Assembly: GCA_030762935.1 (NCBI GenBank)
Contig: CM060899.1
Span: 66,452,501-66,516,500 of the forward strand
Source: Hymenopus coronatus
Lineage: Eukaryota; Arthropoda; Insecta; Mantodea; Hymenopodidae
DNA: 64,000 nt
Reading direction: 5' to 3'
Part shown: positions 32,094-42,654 of the stretch, piece after piece
Layout: each line of letters opens with the position of its first letter
How positions within the stretch are numbered: the stretch's first letter is position 1
The notes under the pieces: generated by a model
Databases searched by the model: none
What the model was told of the DNA's origin: nothing
The model's input: the letters and a program-made list of their open reading frames with translations, nothing else
Program-made: the position numbers and the translations under genes

Positions 32094-33314
32094 AAAATAA
32101 TGTATGATGTATGACATGCGTGCTAAAATTGTTTTATATTGTCCGTAAGATTACTGTACTCAGTCTACAGCCTCGTTTCGCAAGCTTCCTACTCACAATA
32201 TAAGACACCATTTTTACTACTTGTACCATAAATAACTATTTTGAAAACCATTATGCGGACATCCTTTATATCACATAAAAGACAAAACCTTTTTCTTTCA
32301 AACAGTATGTTTCAAGGGCATTCAGAAGTGTCTTTTGTTATTCAGTAATTTTGTTTAACCTTGCCCAATACAGGTTCGTGTTTACTGTGTAAAAGTGAAC
32401 ATAACAAGTTCTTCTGGGTATGTGTTTCTGCCAAAGAGGGTTGATATTAATTTTACATATTATGATGTCTGTGATATCGATGCAATAATGTGACAATGAC
32501 AGCAATGTTTATGTACCTAATACATCTCCATGGTTACCACATGAAAGAGGAGGTTGTTAAATGTGTTTCTAGTAAATTGTGGTGGAAAACAATTAGACTT
32601 CAATTTAATTTTTAAGTAACTGAACAAGTAATCTCTCAGTGGTTTCTGAAGAGAGGAGAGAGAAATCTGCTTCATCATATATTGTGTGAAATTACTGCCA
32701 AAGAATGCCAGTGTACTGTGTGTTATATGTTGTGACAAAGAAAATATTGCATACAGTGTGCATAAAATTTGAAAAGAGTTACAACCAAAATGCATTAATT
32801 TACATACATTCCCTAAAAAAAGAGAAAATTGGTGCTCTGCAACCAAGTAATGTCATTATTCACTTTCTTTTTATAATTTTTGTGTGCTCTTTTTTTTTAA
32901 TTTTTTTTCCCCCCGCTAGAAACGTTTAATTTATAATGAAATGAATTTTTAATTGTTGATGTATTTTTAATTTTTTATTGGTTATAAGTGACTAATTACT
33001 TTTGTGAACTTTGTGTAAATTGAGAGTAGGAAGATCCATAGTGTAGTATTGAAATTAGTACAGGAAAATCATTATCAGAGCTGAAGTGCTTATATGCTTG
33101 ACACAAAATATACTGACATCTTTGATACCGGTGCATTATATTTTGCATATTTTAATTTAAAAAAAACACACTTTTAAAAGTATGTTTGCACTTATTTCAT
33201 TTGCAACTGAATATAGCTTTATAGAGCTAATACTGTTCCTGTTATTTGGAATAGAACTCTGTGATATTTCATCTCAAATTGCAATATAAAAATTATTGTA
33301 AAATGCAAGTATCT
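32094..33314. other. AT-rich intron, nothing recognised
   Basis: A 109-codon antisense frame (32517-32846) and an overlapping sense frame (32705-32929) have no domain features and are probably chance frames. Confidence 0.5.
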
Positions 33315-33440
33315 ATATTCAGTCAAAACCCATCAGCATCCAACCATGCCCACACCAATGCTTTAATTGGGCCCTCCCCATCCTTTTCCACAGTTTCTTT
33401 ATGCTGACAACATACATTTTGAGTGGATTTGACCTTGGTT
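33315..33440 (+). repeat. Repeat family F fragment
   Basis: 'aaacccatcagcatccaacc' and 'gggccctccccatccttttc' match copies at 5035-5215 and 6480-6632. Confidence 0.6.
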
Positions 33441-33663
33441 TGATAGGTTAGCTGCTCTTATTGTGACTTAGACCATTGGCCATAAATCCAGATGTCAAGG
33501 TTTTTATTATTTCATGGAGTTATGCAATATTACCCATTGATAAAATGGGTTCTTTAACAGTCATGCAAAGGATGTCATATCACGTTCATGTCGCTGAGGG
33601 GGATAATAAAATTATTGAAGAATTAATAATCACATTACTAAGTTATTTTAATTTTCCTTTCAG

Positions 33664-33861
33664 GACAACGTTGTGAGCGTAGAATGATGCACATTCCATT
33701 TAAGCCCCTTTCTGAACGCATGCTTCAAGAACCATTCTGGCTTGGGCTCATTACGGTTACAGTTGTTCTTGGTGTGATTGGTTTGGTATGGTGTGCAAAA
33801 CGACACTTCCCAGAAAAGCTTGAGAAATTACTGGCAGAAGAAGCTGACCGAAATCGACCAG
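33664..33861 (+). CDS. Exon: end of EGF3, transmembrane helix, start of cytoplasmic tail
   Basis: Acceptor tttcag ends at 33663, donor gtagtt at 33862; phase 1 in and out. It encodes (G)QRCERRMMHIPFKPLSE, then EPFWLGLITVTVVLGVIGLV as a single hydrophobic helix of about 20-22 residues. WCAKRHFPEKLEKLLAEEAD follows and begins the cytoplasmic side. Basic residues right after the helix (KRH) fit a type I orientation with the EGF repeats outside. The juxtamembrane PEKLEKLLAEEADR is likely a short helix. Confidence 0.95.
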
Positions 33862-34109
33862 GTAGTTTCTTTACATACATAAACATTTTTATTTATAGAA
33901 TAATGCTATAAGATAAAACATTTGGTTTTTAAATTTTAAGTCCAAAAAATGCTCTCCTTCAATATCAAGTACTGGTCTAAAGTTTGTGATTATTTTTTCA
34001 ATATTTCTACCATTTTTAAACATGTTTATTTTTCCTCTTTATGTTATTAATACTGTTCTTAGCTTAGTTTATTTTGAATAATTAATGCTACATAAACAGT
34101 ACATAATTG
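33862..34109. other. Start of the 7.1 kb last intron seen
   Basis: Donor gtagtt followed by AT-rich sequence; no feature recognised. Confidence 0.5.
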
Positions 34110-34625
34110 GAAAGTAGAGTCAGACTTAAAAATTCAATACCATAATGAGATTTAAACCACAGATCTCCCAGTCTCTATCTGATTGTTCTTACAAACCAAG
34201 CTACCAGGATAACATACAATATGACATTAAATTCCCCAACTAACTCATATTTTTCCTGATAAACCACAAGAAGATCTGAAATTATTTTCAGATGACATAG
34301 CCCATTGGCAACTATACCATAAGTGCATTAAGTCTCAGGCTTCATAGTCTGTTAGGTCAATTAATTGCTTAAACTATGATTTAATTAAGCTAAGAAGATT
34401 AGGAATTTAAAACTCTTATGGCATTATAAGTCATGACTGGGGTACATTTTCTCAAAATAGTTTGATATATAGTTGGGGATTTTAATACCATGTCCACATG
34501 TTGCCATGGTAACTCAGTGAGAGTAATTGGACAGTGACCAGAAGAACCATTGTTCAAATCCCAGCTATGAAATTGAATTTTTCAGTCTGACCCTGCCTTT
34601 CCAACTCCTGTCCTTGATAAAGCTT
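34110..34625. mobile_element. Element family B, diverged twin copy
   Basis: The left tRNA-like unit is on the - strand (34120-34215: 'gagtcagacttaaaaattca', 'gatttaaaccacagatctcc', 'ccaagctaccaggataaca'). The right unit is on the + strand (34498-34612: 'gttgccatggtaactcagtg', 'gaattgaatttttcagtctga'). The central spacer is longer and more diverged than at 61471-61866. Confidence 0.7.
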
Positions 34626-35534
34626 ATGTGGAAAAAGCAATTAATTACAAAAAGGAATATAGTTTACATTACCTGTCATTTGAAATATTACTTTTAGCTA
34701 GGGCTCCAGGCATGGGCACTTAATGGTTCAGCAACCATAAAAATGGTTCTTGATCTTCCTGCATATGACAGAAATATTGCAGAAGTTTGATGCACATAAC
34801 AGGCTAATGCCCATGTATGATTTAGCTTTTTAGCAAGCAGTGTTGGGCCATAACAGAGTTCTAATTTGAAAGTCATCATTAAGGTAAAGTATTTGTATAC
34901 AGGTTTAGAATCTTGTACAATGTAATTAATGCCTTTGCCATGCAGTTGAAACTGTGGAAGGGACAATTACAAGAGGGGCAGTTGTATAACTTTTTTTCTT
35001 TGTAATTCCTCCAAAATACAAATAACATGGAATTTAATAAGTGTATTCCCTCACTAGAAAATCTAAAGAGTAAATGGTTTGCTGGAAAATGTATTTGACC
35101 TTTTGTAGATCCTATTCATTCAACAGCTACAATATAGTATCCATGAAAAATGATAAGTTTTTTTAATATTGCCACAGTAAACATGGTGTTAATCTATTTT
35201 AACAGCTATCAGTTTAAAAACACATGCAATTAAGGATCTTTACAGCTAACATTTTGGCTGTTTGGTTCAACATATTTGCATGAACAACTGTTTTCACAAA
35301 TGAACTATTCATTTCTTTGTTTCAATTCTCAACATTTAAAATGTGCTAGAAACAAACTCAGGCCCAATTTTGAGCCTTTTGGAACTCCTTGCTGACAAGA
35401 AACATATTTGCATAACACTAGGAAGACCAGGAGTTTCGTACTACCTAATAAGATAGGTAGGTAGTAGTACTACCTAGTCTTGTACATGTTTTCTTGTTTT
35501 CACTTTTTGCAGGTTATATTTATCTTAATCCTCA

Positions 35535-35840
35535 TTTTAGATGTAACAATTATTGTTTAATGTTTTCTACATTGATAAAACAAATATTATTTGAAATAAA
35601 TTGAATACAATAAGAAATACCTATTATTTTCATCAAGAATACTATCATTGTTCATTCCGATATTACAACTTTGTTACATCTTTATTTTTAATCTTCAGTT
35701 AACTATTATTGTTCAATATTTTTATGTTAATAAACATATTATTTGAAATAAATTGAATATAATAAGAAATCCCAATTATTTTTATCAAGAAAACTGTCAC
35801 TGTTCATTCTGTTAATCACAACTTTGTTACATCTTTATCT
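35535..35840. repeat. Tandem duplication, about 152-bp period, two units
   Basis: 'atttgaaataaattgaata', 'aataagaaat-cc-attattt' and 'caactttgttacatctttat' occur twice, offset by about 152 bp. Confidence 0.8.
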
Positions 35841-35871
35841 TCAATCATTACGTTAGAGTTAAGAATGTTTT

Positions 35872-36231
35872 TTAAATGCTTTTTACTCTCACATTCATAT
35901 TTATCCAGTTGTAATGACTATCAGCAATTTCAACAACTATTGCAAGCTTATCCTCTTCAAATAAATTGAATTTATCTTCCCCTTTTGATTCAGTATCTGG
36001 CAACAATGCAAAGTATAACAATATTTCATCCTTCAAATGTCTCCATGTCATGTCAGTACACAAAAGCATAACAACACAAGTAAAGAGTAATGTTTTATCA
36101 GTTTCAGTCTTAACATGTATTACTGAAGCATGATAAGCATCTGTAAGTGATTCTTGAGTTAGATGGAGGCAACAATGGATCACTAACTTATATTTGAAGA
36201 GCAAAAATGAAAGTGCTATTTTTAAAATCAC
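35872..36231 (-). CDS. Unrecognised 119-codon open frame (doubtful)
   Basis: Open from an ATG at 36231 to a stop at 35872. Residue mix looks protein-like in the second half (LKDEILLYFALLPDTESKGE, then NLFEEDKLAIVVEIADSHYN), unlike the biased frames nearby. No signal peptide or named motif was recognised. It lies antisense in the large intron. Possibilities are a processed pseudogene, an exon of a gene on the other strand, a transposon fragment, or chance. No function is proposed. Confidence 0.25.
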   Translation of the reverse strand: MILKIALSFLLFKYKLVIHCCLHLTQESLTDAYHASVIHVKTETDKTLLFTCVVMLLCTDMTWRHLKDEILLYFALLPDTESKGEDKFNLFEEDKLAIVVEIADSHYNWINMNVRVKSI

Positions 36232-36239
36232 ACTGAAAT

Positions 36240-37298
36240 GCCTATTCTAGCAATATTAAACTAGCCATGATCATTATAGCTTTTCTCTGAAAATACTGTT
36301 AATAGACAATTATTTTTATACCACTAAAATTAGGATGTTGACTAAGCTTTAACACAGAGGTTTTGAAATATTTTGTTTCCCTAATTAAATATACATTTTT
36401 AACTAACATGAACTCTTTTGTCTCATTTTTCATTATATATTTTATTTACCAACCTGAAAATAAATAATATTTGTTAAAATTTCTGTGTTAAACTTTGCAC
36501 CTTGGTGTAATAATTATGTCCTGAAAATTTCAAAGCAAAATCTCTACTTCAAGAGAGCTTCAATGTTTGTGAAAAAACTATAAACTTACAGAAAAGGTTT
36601 TCTGAAGTTTTCAGTGGATTCCCACTTCGTATTATGTCATCCTCCAATTCAGTAATATTACATTCCTTTATAGAGTATGAGTTCACCATGCAAGTTTAAT
36701 TCTTCATCCTTGGTAAGTTCCCCAATATGTTATTTTATAAATGTGTTTTGTGTGTTTTCATGGATTTTATACTTATGCTAACTATCTGTTGACTAACAAA
36801 GTACCATTGCAACATTGATGTTACAGATCAAGATGGGAGTTTTTTAGTGAAAGTAAACTGCAAATAAAAAGGCCCATAGCTTCTCTCCTATAGACTTAAG
36901 TTTGATGAGAAAAATATTATTTACAAACTAGAATGACTCACTAATAACATTTATTTCTTTGCATATATCTCCTTACCTGGAATATGAACAATCTTTATAT
37001 TATAAGACACAAACTCATGGATATAACAGAATAGCTTAGAATTAGTTAACTTACATTTCCTACAAAATTGCTGACAGTTAAAAAGTGATTCCTTGAAACT
37101 AGTTCTGAGGCAAATAACCTAATTTAATGAATTTGTATATTTGCAACTGCTTCTAAACTATAATAGTTAACCTTTTCATTATGTCTTCCAATTCAAAAAT
37201 GATTTGCCATAGTTATGTTTCATTTTTTTTCCAGTGAAGCCTGCCTCTGAGAAAAACACTGAAGAGATAAAATTGGACAGACATGTGAATTATTTTGT
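36240..37298. other. AT-rich intron, nothing recognised
   Basis: No open frame of note, no tRNA-like boxes or inverted ends seen. Confidence 0.5.
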
Positions 37299-37953
37299 TT
37301 AACACATTGAAACCCAAGCCTGAGTATGGCTCAGACCATGTGAAATGTTCATGAGACCCATACCCAAGTATAGCTCGGGCAGGTATTTCTAACGCTTTTA
37401 ATGCAAATTCCATGACCTTAACTCGGTCTTGAGCTATGCAGCAAAGAACAGCTATCGTTTAGTTCTCTGATTTGTGCTACTATGTGTCCTTGCCTTTGTC
37501 AACTATTAGGAAATTTAGGAGAATTAGTAATATTGTTTGCTCTCAGGAGTCATGCCATTTTCCTTGAAGGGGTGACCTGTTTGTTACGTTTTGTGTTAAA
37601 ATGCTGCATTTTCCTCGACTTTTGTGAACTGGAACTGAAATTCAGTATACAAATGAAACTCTGGAAAATTCAGATTCTGAGGTAGAGTTTTTTGAACTTT
37701 CAATAAATGGAGTGTAAGCTGTTTTACATAGATTTTTTCAAACTCATATTTGATACTTGTTGTAAATTTAAAATAAAATATTAATACGGAAGTTATGACT
37801 ATTTTCTTACTTGTTGAGAAATACTTTTAGATCGTCCCACTACTTTTCGGCAGATTTAATTGGTGTACTGTAAGTAATAACTCAAAGTAGGCATAAAAGC
37901 CCTGGGTTTCTTGGCACTTCAACTACCAAAACGCCCGAGCTTCAATGTGTTAA
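37299..37953 (+). mobile_element. Element family H, complete
   Basis: Ends ttaacacattgaaaccca and 'gcccgagcttcaatgtgttaa', bounded by TTAA. The internal frame reads TNETLENSDSEVEFFELSIN and stops at TAA, as in the copies at 22863 and 42755. Confidence 0.87.
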
Positions 37954-37989
37954 ACACCAATAAGCGCAAGGAATTAGACTGTAAGATTT

Positions 37990-38520
37990 GAAGCTTTGAT
38001 ATTCATCAGGCACACTGGAAAGGCAAGAATCACAGGGACCACATCATGGACAAACACAACACAGAGGAGGGGCAAAAACCCAAAGGAAAGGCTTTTTATT
38101 CAATTCTACAGCACAGTTTTAAATAAGATTGCACGGATACTAAAAAGACACAACATTAAAACCATATTTTTACCACCAAGGAAGCTGAGGCAATATATGA
38201 GACTTGTGAAGGACAACCTGGAACTGAAGACCCCTGGTGTATACAAAATCCCATGTTAATGTGGGAAAGTATATATAGGGCAAACAGGCCATAGGATAGA
38301 AGAGAGATGTGCAGAACGTAAATGGGATCTCAGACTACTTCAACCTGAGAAATCAGCAGCGGTTCAGCACAGCCTTGACCACAGAATCTTATTCAACGAG
38401 GTCACGGTTTTACACCATAGTAACTGATATTCTGACCGACTTATAAAACAGATGATTGAAATCAAGTTAGAGCCAAGTAATTTTAACAAGAGCCTATGAC
38501 TGAGCTCAGCATAGACTATA
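37990..38520 (+). pseudogene. Penelope-like element 3' coding end with GIY-YIG domain
   Basis: The + frame has LNKIARILKRHNIKTIFLPP, then LKTPGVYKIPC, a stop, then CGKVYIGQTGHRIEERCAER and QPEKSAAVQHSLDHRILFNE. These are the GIY-YIG endonuclease ('GVYKIPC-CGK-YIGQT') and its conserved 'EKSAV-EH' helix. The single stop after PC and later changes disable it. The upstream RT is absent. Confidence 0.87.
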
Positions 38521-38799
38521 CCCCACTGCTGAATCCTTGCATTTGACAGTTAGGAGTTAAGTTGGTACATCCACAGAAAACAGACAAAAAGCTTTACCCG
38601 TTTGACTTTCTGAACCAATCACAAAGAAGCATTCCAGTTGGTCGGTCAGACAATGGAAACGCATCTAGGTGCCGCACCATTTCAATATCTGGCTGTTTCC
38701 AACTGCATGCTCACTTTGTGAACTCCTAACACATACGTTGGGCTGTTCTGTACAAGATACCTATTATTCGTTGTTATTTATATTTGTTGTTAGTGTTTT

Positions 38800-39090
38800 G
38801 ATGTTTGTTTGTATGTGAGGGAACATGAAAAGACTTTCACAATTATAGAGGTGGACAGACTTTTGCGGGAAGGTGTGGTGAGAGTGGACGCTGCTACATG
38901 GAAGAAGAAACTGAATCATGTTCACAAAATAATACGAAAAGCACAGAAATTAGATGGAATCATCAGTGAATGTGAGCCACTAAAGATCTCTTGGTGACAA
39001 CGATGATGTTGATGACAATGATGATGATCCTTTCCAGAATGATGATGACGGAGACTTGGATGGAATTGAGCCATTAAAATTCTAAACTGG
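38800..39090 (+). pseudogene. Possible DDE-transposase C-terminal fragment
   Basis: Frame YVREHEKTFTIIEVDRLLRE, then ATWKKKLNHVHKIIRKAQKL and DGIISE, followed by a stop and a GAT-rich acidic stretch. 'W---L-HV---...DGII-E' resembles the end of several pogo/Tc1-type transposases that finish in an acidic tail. Family not assigned. Confidence 0.35.
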
Positions 39091-39558
39091 TGAAAATCAT
39101 TTTGTTATACCTTCCTCTCATTGTAACAAGCTATTTCATTAATTTGTTCCATATTGTCATAAATACCTAATGTATGCTACATGCGTTACAGTATCATTGT
39201 TATTTTCAGTTAACATCAATAATAACAGATTATTTCATTATTCAACGGCATTCATTTACTATGCACACTGTTTATATTCGTCGTTACACACGATAGAGAC
39301 ATTTGTAATCAGCTGTTGTTGTTTACTAATTACTCTGTCAACGCCACAAAGGCAGCATAGCCAACCTTACGTGAAACCGCCCGAACTGTCAAGTGCAAGG
39401 ATTCAGCGGTGGGGCTATAGGACACTCAACAATAGCAGACATTCTGGCAGTACTTCTCCACCGAACCAATCACTGGGTAATGGGTCTCCATTGGCCATCT
39501 TTTAGCCCTACACTTGGAGAGTATATGTACCGCCTGGTCTGGGGCATCTCATTACTAC

Positions 39559-39650
39559 CTGAAGGCCATTAAGTCAGCATGGCCAAAAGCTGGAGCGATT
39601 TTATCAACATTACATGGCTGGAAACCTGATAAGCCCTGATCAAGAATTAG
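39559..39650 (+). repeat. Degenerate hammerhead-like Penelope-type terminus
   Basis: ctgaagg, a perfect 6-bp stem (ggccat/atggcc), aaaagc, then 'tggagcg' and 'tggctggaaacctgataagc'. This parallels the better cores at 16116-16255 and 21240-21587, but the gaaa and gtc positions are mutated. It lies about 1 kb 3' of the Penelope-like coding end. Confidence 0.45.
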
Positions 39651-39659
39651 ATACTATTA

Positions 39660-40987
39660 GAGAAACATTCTAATTTGTAAACCTTTTTTTTTTTAACTTG
39701 AGCCTAAGAGAAAGAATCTATTTTCACTAAACAAGTCCCAGCTTGATCTACAACATAAATGATAATGGCCCTTTGTGAGCCTTTCTTTTCTTTTTTTTTA
39801 TAGTCACAGTAATTTTAAAGCTTTTCTTGCCCCCTATTTAAGTAAAGTATTATAAATTTATCAATGATAAAAATTAAAAAATTAATCATAAATTAAGGGC
39901 ATAAATTATCCCCACACTTTATTTTTGAAAATCAAAGCCCTCTCAATATTTTCTACCGGCACTCTCATGGTTTAGATCACTAACAAAATCCTTGACCTTA
40001 GTGCCAACTCATTTGAATTACTGACTTTTATTATACTACTAATAATCTCCCTAACTTTTTCTGAGAAATTTTGATTTCTCTGACTTTGCAGGTTTGTGTG
40101 AAGCATGATTTAAGAACCCTTTGAGTTTTAATTTAGTTTTAATTTTAAAATATTGGTGAGTAAATGTTCACATTTAATTTTTTCTTAAGTTAAGTTTTAA
40201 AATCTGAATGTCTCTGAAAATGTTTAGATTTTATAACTAATATAAGTGAAGGTTAAGTCATGACTTACTAATATTTCAAAATTAAAACTAAATTAAAATG
40301 AAAATAACTTGAATTAATAGTACTTCTATTATTAAGTTATTCATGGTCCTTTAATTGCAAAATCTTCAATTATTGAGCAATGTTTATCAAAATTTGAATA
40401 ATTCATAAGGGAACCTCAGAAAGTTATGCAATGAACATTTTGAAGTTAAAAAAAATTTTTTTTTTCTTCTTTCAGTGAGGATGCATTTTTTGTTTTTTCA
40501 ATATGTTTCTATATTTATTGTACATGTTATTGTTTTGGTTTCTTTCCAGCCATTTAAGTTGCTATGAGATGGTTTATTATTTTTTGAAACTAAAAAAATA
40601 TATAAGATCAATAAGTGAAAAAGCGAGGGACAAACTTTTGGATTCTGGTTGAAATCCTCAGTGCTTCCAGTTAGAAATATACAAATAATGACCAATTAAA
40701 ACAAGATATCATATATAAACTACATATCTCTGTGCAACAGAAAGAATAAGGAATTATAAATTACCAACATTTTAAAAGCCAAAATTTTGACCAAATCGGT
40801 CATTTTAAACGATCATGAATATCTTAATTTAATTTTTGAGTTCATAATAATTTCTTTGAAAGAGCGTTTATGTTTTCTTCCTCATCCCTGCTATTTGCAG
40901 CTTGTTTTAGATTTATTAGTTTTAGTTTTCTGACATGAAGCAGTTAAATAGATGGCATTAGTTTGAGGCCTAAGAATTTGTTCGCAG
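39660..40987. other. AT-rich intron, nothing recognised
   Basis: T-runs and AT-rich sequence up to the acceptor ttcgcag. A 65-codon antisense frame at 40498-40695 has no motif. Confidence 0.5.
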
Positions 40988-41230
40988 GTTGCAGCTCTCA
41001 TTCCCGACCACCCTCTGTGCGTGAGCAGCTGGCTGCAACAGGCAGCGCTACAGTTGTGGTGGTGCCGAGTCCTCAACCTGGATGCCCGCGCTCCCTGTTT
41101 GGCCGCCTGGGTATTCGCAAACCCTCGCTCCTCAGCCTGACCAGCCCACACGGCCACAACCACCCCACCGCCGCCTCCGCCACAGCGAGAACCTTTAGTT
41201 TGGACGATTTGCTTAAACCACCACCAAGAA
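40988..41230 (+). CDS. Exon: cytoplasmic tail, Ser/Pro-rich and GC-rich
   Basis: Acceptor ttcgcag ends at 40987, donor gtaagg at 41231; phase 1 in and out. Joined to G of the previous exon it encodes about 81 residues: GCSSHSRPPSVREQLAATGS, VVVVPSPQPGCPRSLFGRLG, RKPSLLSLTSP, then TARTFSLDDLLKPPPR. GC content is far above the flanking intron, a mark of a constrained coding exon. The basic-Ser (RKPS, RTFS) and Pro-rich stretches are candidate phosphorylation or docking sites (inference). If the donor were not used, the frame would run on to a stop at 41478. Strong donor and A-rich composition beyond it argue against that. Confidence 0.85.
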
Positions 41231-41689
41231 GTAAGGCCAGTCTTAAACTGCCGGCATTCTTTTCTCAAAAATTGTATAAACAATCAAATAAACCAAAAAA
41301 AAGCAGAAGCTCGCTGCGTCCTGCTCGTTCATGTGGCCATCCAGTCTTTTACACTGCGCACTTTAACTGTTTGACCTACCTGTCATACTCTTTATTCTCT
41401 TATGGTTTTAATAGTAGTAAATTAATTATTATTGATTCCTGCAGGCTAATTAAACACAACAATATAATGCAGTATTAACATTGATTGGTTTTGTCCTGAT
41501 AAATTACAATATTTGTTTTAATTTCATTTTAATTTTACGTATACTGGTTATATTTTAGCAAAAGTTACTAAAGTAAAACTTTAATCCTTTTCCACCATTA
41601 CAGGATAAGTCACTAGTATCTGTGATAATTAAATTATTGTTAGAACCAGTTGAAAAATTCAATGCCACAGCTGAGATTACAACACGGTT
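41231..41689. other. Intron start, no exon recognised
   Basis: The frame continues open to 41478 but loses the exon's composition immediately after the gtaagg donor. The next exon of the receptor gene was not found in the rest of the window. Confidence 0.5.
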
Positions 41690-41905
41690 TTCCTCTCAAC
41701 TAGAGGGTCCATGTTTGATGCCAAGCAACCGCTTGTGAGACTTGTGGACAAAGTGGTGCAGGGGTAGGTTTTCTCTGCGTTCTCTGGTTTCCTCTGCCAT
41801 CACATTCCACAGGTGCTCCTTCTTAATTTCATGTATTATCAGTGTCATCGCCTGCAGTGCCATAGTAGTAAAAGCGGGCATTAAACACTATATAAAAACA
41901 TGTTC
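41690..41905 (+). mobile_element. SINE family C, head-truncated
   Basis: 'ctcaactagagggtccatgt', 'acaaagtggtgcaggggtag', 'ttctctggtttcctctgcca' and 'gcgggcattaaacactatat' match the C body and 3' end. Confidence 0.8.
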
Positions 41906-42129
41906 CCCACTTTCTGTGTGGTTGCTCTAACCATTGAGCTACTCTGACAACACAATAATAAAATACAAAATTCTTTAATAATAGTATTACCAACATAATA
42001 AAATTGTCCAATAGTTTGTGTAAAAACTATGTACACATAGTTGGAGTATTATCAGGACACTAAGTATTTACAATAGGTTGGTTCAACCAGGTAAAAATAC
42101 AAATCAGTTGGAGGATTGAACATCATATT

Positions 42130-42230
42130 GGCATTTGTCACAGTAGCTCAATGGTAACTGCATGGAGAGCAGGAGAATCATGAGCAAATCCCAGCTGTGG
42201 CATTGAGTTTTTCATCTGGATCTAACAATA
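42130..42230 (+). mobile_element. Family B tRNA-like unit, single diverged
   Basis: 'gtcacagtagctcaatggta', 'gagcaaatcccagctgtggc' and 'attgagtttttcatctggat' match the B unit. A short inverse partner may be the 'gtggttgctctaaccattga' near 41918. Confidence 0.6.
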
Positions 42231-42654
42231 AAATATAGAATTTTTTAATAATAATATCACCAACACGATATTTCAATTGTCAGGTTCCATTCATGCCTGC
42301 CAGCTCTTCCTCAAATACACAAAGGTACAAGTATTGCAAAGCTTTGCTATATTGTACCTATTATGATGGTGGCCTTTTTATAGAGTTGCAGGAGTTCAAA
42401 GTTTGCACGAAAAGTGTTGAATCACTAAGAGCCCATATCTTAACCTGCTAAAGAGTAACTGTAATGGATCTCAATTTCTCATTCAATTATAGGTATACAA
42501 GCTCAAAGGACTAATGAATGTTGCATTAGAGTTTAAGTATGTTGCATGTCTTTCTTTGCAGTTGTGTACACTACATAGAAACAAAAAGCTTCCAGAATCT
42601 GTAAACAATACAGAAATAAATTACTGCACACCTTCTTTATAAGTTGTAACTAAA

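Larger units (their letters stand above)
1118..41230 (+). other. Gene span: CTLD-CUB-EGF transmembrane receptor-like protein (both ends missing)
   Basis: Eleven exons with AG acceptors and GT donors join without a stop into 2385 nt. Intron phases in order are 0, 1, 1, 2, 1, 1, 1, 1, 1, 1; the intron entering the first exon is phase 1 and the last donor is phase 1. Domain order is C-type-lectin-like, CUB, CUB, CUB-like, three EGF repeats, transmembrane helix and cytoplasmic tail. This architecture is typical of a cell-surface adhesion or receptor protein with an extracellular N-terminus. The signal-peptide exon and C-terminus are not in the window. Intron lengths run from about 2.5 to 7.1 kb and are filled with transposon remnants. 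The ligand and function are unknown from sequence. Confidence 0.85.

Noticed and set aside
41231..41478. Extension of the cytoplasmic tail through the donor at 41231
   Set aside because: A strong gtaagg donor is present and composition switches to AT-rich, Lys/Ser/Tyr-biased residues directly after it; kept only as an unlikely alternative end.
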